Shown here: in pieces, positions 14,256-14,304 of the stretch
How the letters are laid out: each line of letters begins with the position of its first letter
Position numbering within the stretch: position 1 is the stretch's first letter
DNA from: Methanobrevibacter thaueri
GTDB lineage: Archaea; Methanobacteriota; Methanobacteria; Methanobacteriales; Methanobacteriaceae
Assembly (NCBI RefSeq): GCF_015062905.1
Contig: NZ_SUTK01000039.1
Span: forward strand, 1 to 14,304
Length of the DNA stretch: 14,304 nt
Direction: 5' to 3'
The notes under the pieces: model-generated
Seen by the model: the letters and a program-made list of their open reading frames with translations, nothing else
Database searches by the model: none
What the model was told of the DNA's origin: nothing
Made by a program: the position numbers and the translations under genes

Positions 14256-14277
14256 TTTTCAAATATATATTTGAAAA
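14256..14277. promoter_or_regulatory. Perfect 22-bp palindrome containing the rfcS TATA box, candidate operator
   Basis: TTTTCAAATAT (14256-14266) is followed directly by its reverse complement ATATTTGAAAA (14267-14277). The central ATATATAT would serve as a TATA box, placing the rfcS start near 14240 on the minus strand. TTTTCAAAT is repeated at 14282-14290 on the plus strand. A regulator bound to the palindrome would block TBP. The box could also fire rightward, out of the window. Confidence 0.5.
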
Positions 14278-14304
14278 TTACTTTTCAAATCCTCTTTCAC
14301 TTTA
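14278..14304 (+). other. Right-edge segment sharing a 21-base motif with the hef promoter
   Basis: TTACTTTTCAAATCCTCTTTC (14278-14298) matches bases 2782-2802 upstream of hef at 19 of 21 positions. The window then ends in ACTTTA, which may be the beginning of a TATA box for a rightward gene beyond the edge. No coding sequence is visible here. Confidence 0.35.

Noticed and set aside
1..14304. CRISPR array, tRNA or rRNA genes, insertion sequence or prophage
   Set aside because: No regularly spaced repeats, cloverleaf, transposase or phage genes were seen on either strand.

Overview
The window looks like chromosomal DNA from a pseudomurein-walled methanogenic archaeon, most likely a Methanobrevibacter-type member of Methanobacteriales. 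The grounds are two tandem Mur-ligase-type genes in an archaeal context, an archaeal replication factor C pair, a Hef fork helicase-nuclease, a PIN-KH ATPase, AT-rich intergenic DNA with TATA boxes of the TTTATATA kind, and strong Shine-Dalgarno sites. The genus is inferred from gene content and composition, not tested.

Layout. (1) 2-2723, plus strand: two overlapping Mur-ligase paralogues. The first is cut by the left edge and the second carries a Cys4 zinc-ribbon-like insertion. Both probably act in pseudomurein peptide synthesis. (2) 2840-5158, plus: hef, probably read from a leaderless transcript. (3) 9461 down to 5155, minus: a tight four-gene operon, hisS-hisI-PIN/KH ATPase-TIM-barrel protein. 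Its last stop codon overlaps the hef stop inside a hairpin. (4) 9462-10161: a 700-base AT-rich intergenic region unusually full of structure. It holds a divergent promoter, two candidate very small proteins with strong ribosome sites (34 and 26 aa), a long inverted repeat that would hide the start of the second, a separate 12-bp inverted repeat, and a composite stem-loop ahead of aroE. (5) 10162-11704, plus: aroE and an unrecognised conserved-looking gene. (6) 14163 down to 11722, minus: rfcS-rfcL, the two subunits of the clamp loader, behind a promoter that sits in a perfect 22-bp palindrome.

The long genes are ordinary core functions: cell-wall precursor ligation, replication-fork repair, clamp loading, histidine and aromatic amino-acid metabolism, and tRNA charging. 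As I recall, M. thermautotrophicus also has its RFC genes next to aroE, hisS and hisI, so the gene order is probably old.

The most novel material is non-coding or very small. The intergenic block at 9550-10135 is the best candidate for an undescribed element. A TTTTCAAAT motif recurs at the rfcS and hef promoters and could be a shared operator for replication and repair genes. No searches or folding programs could be run, so claims about these small elements rest on base-by-base reading.
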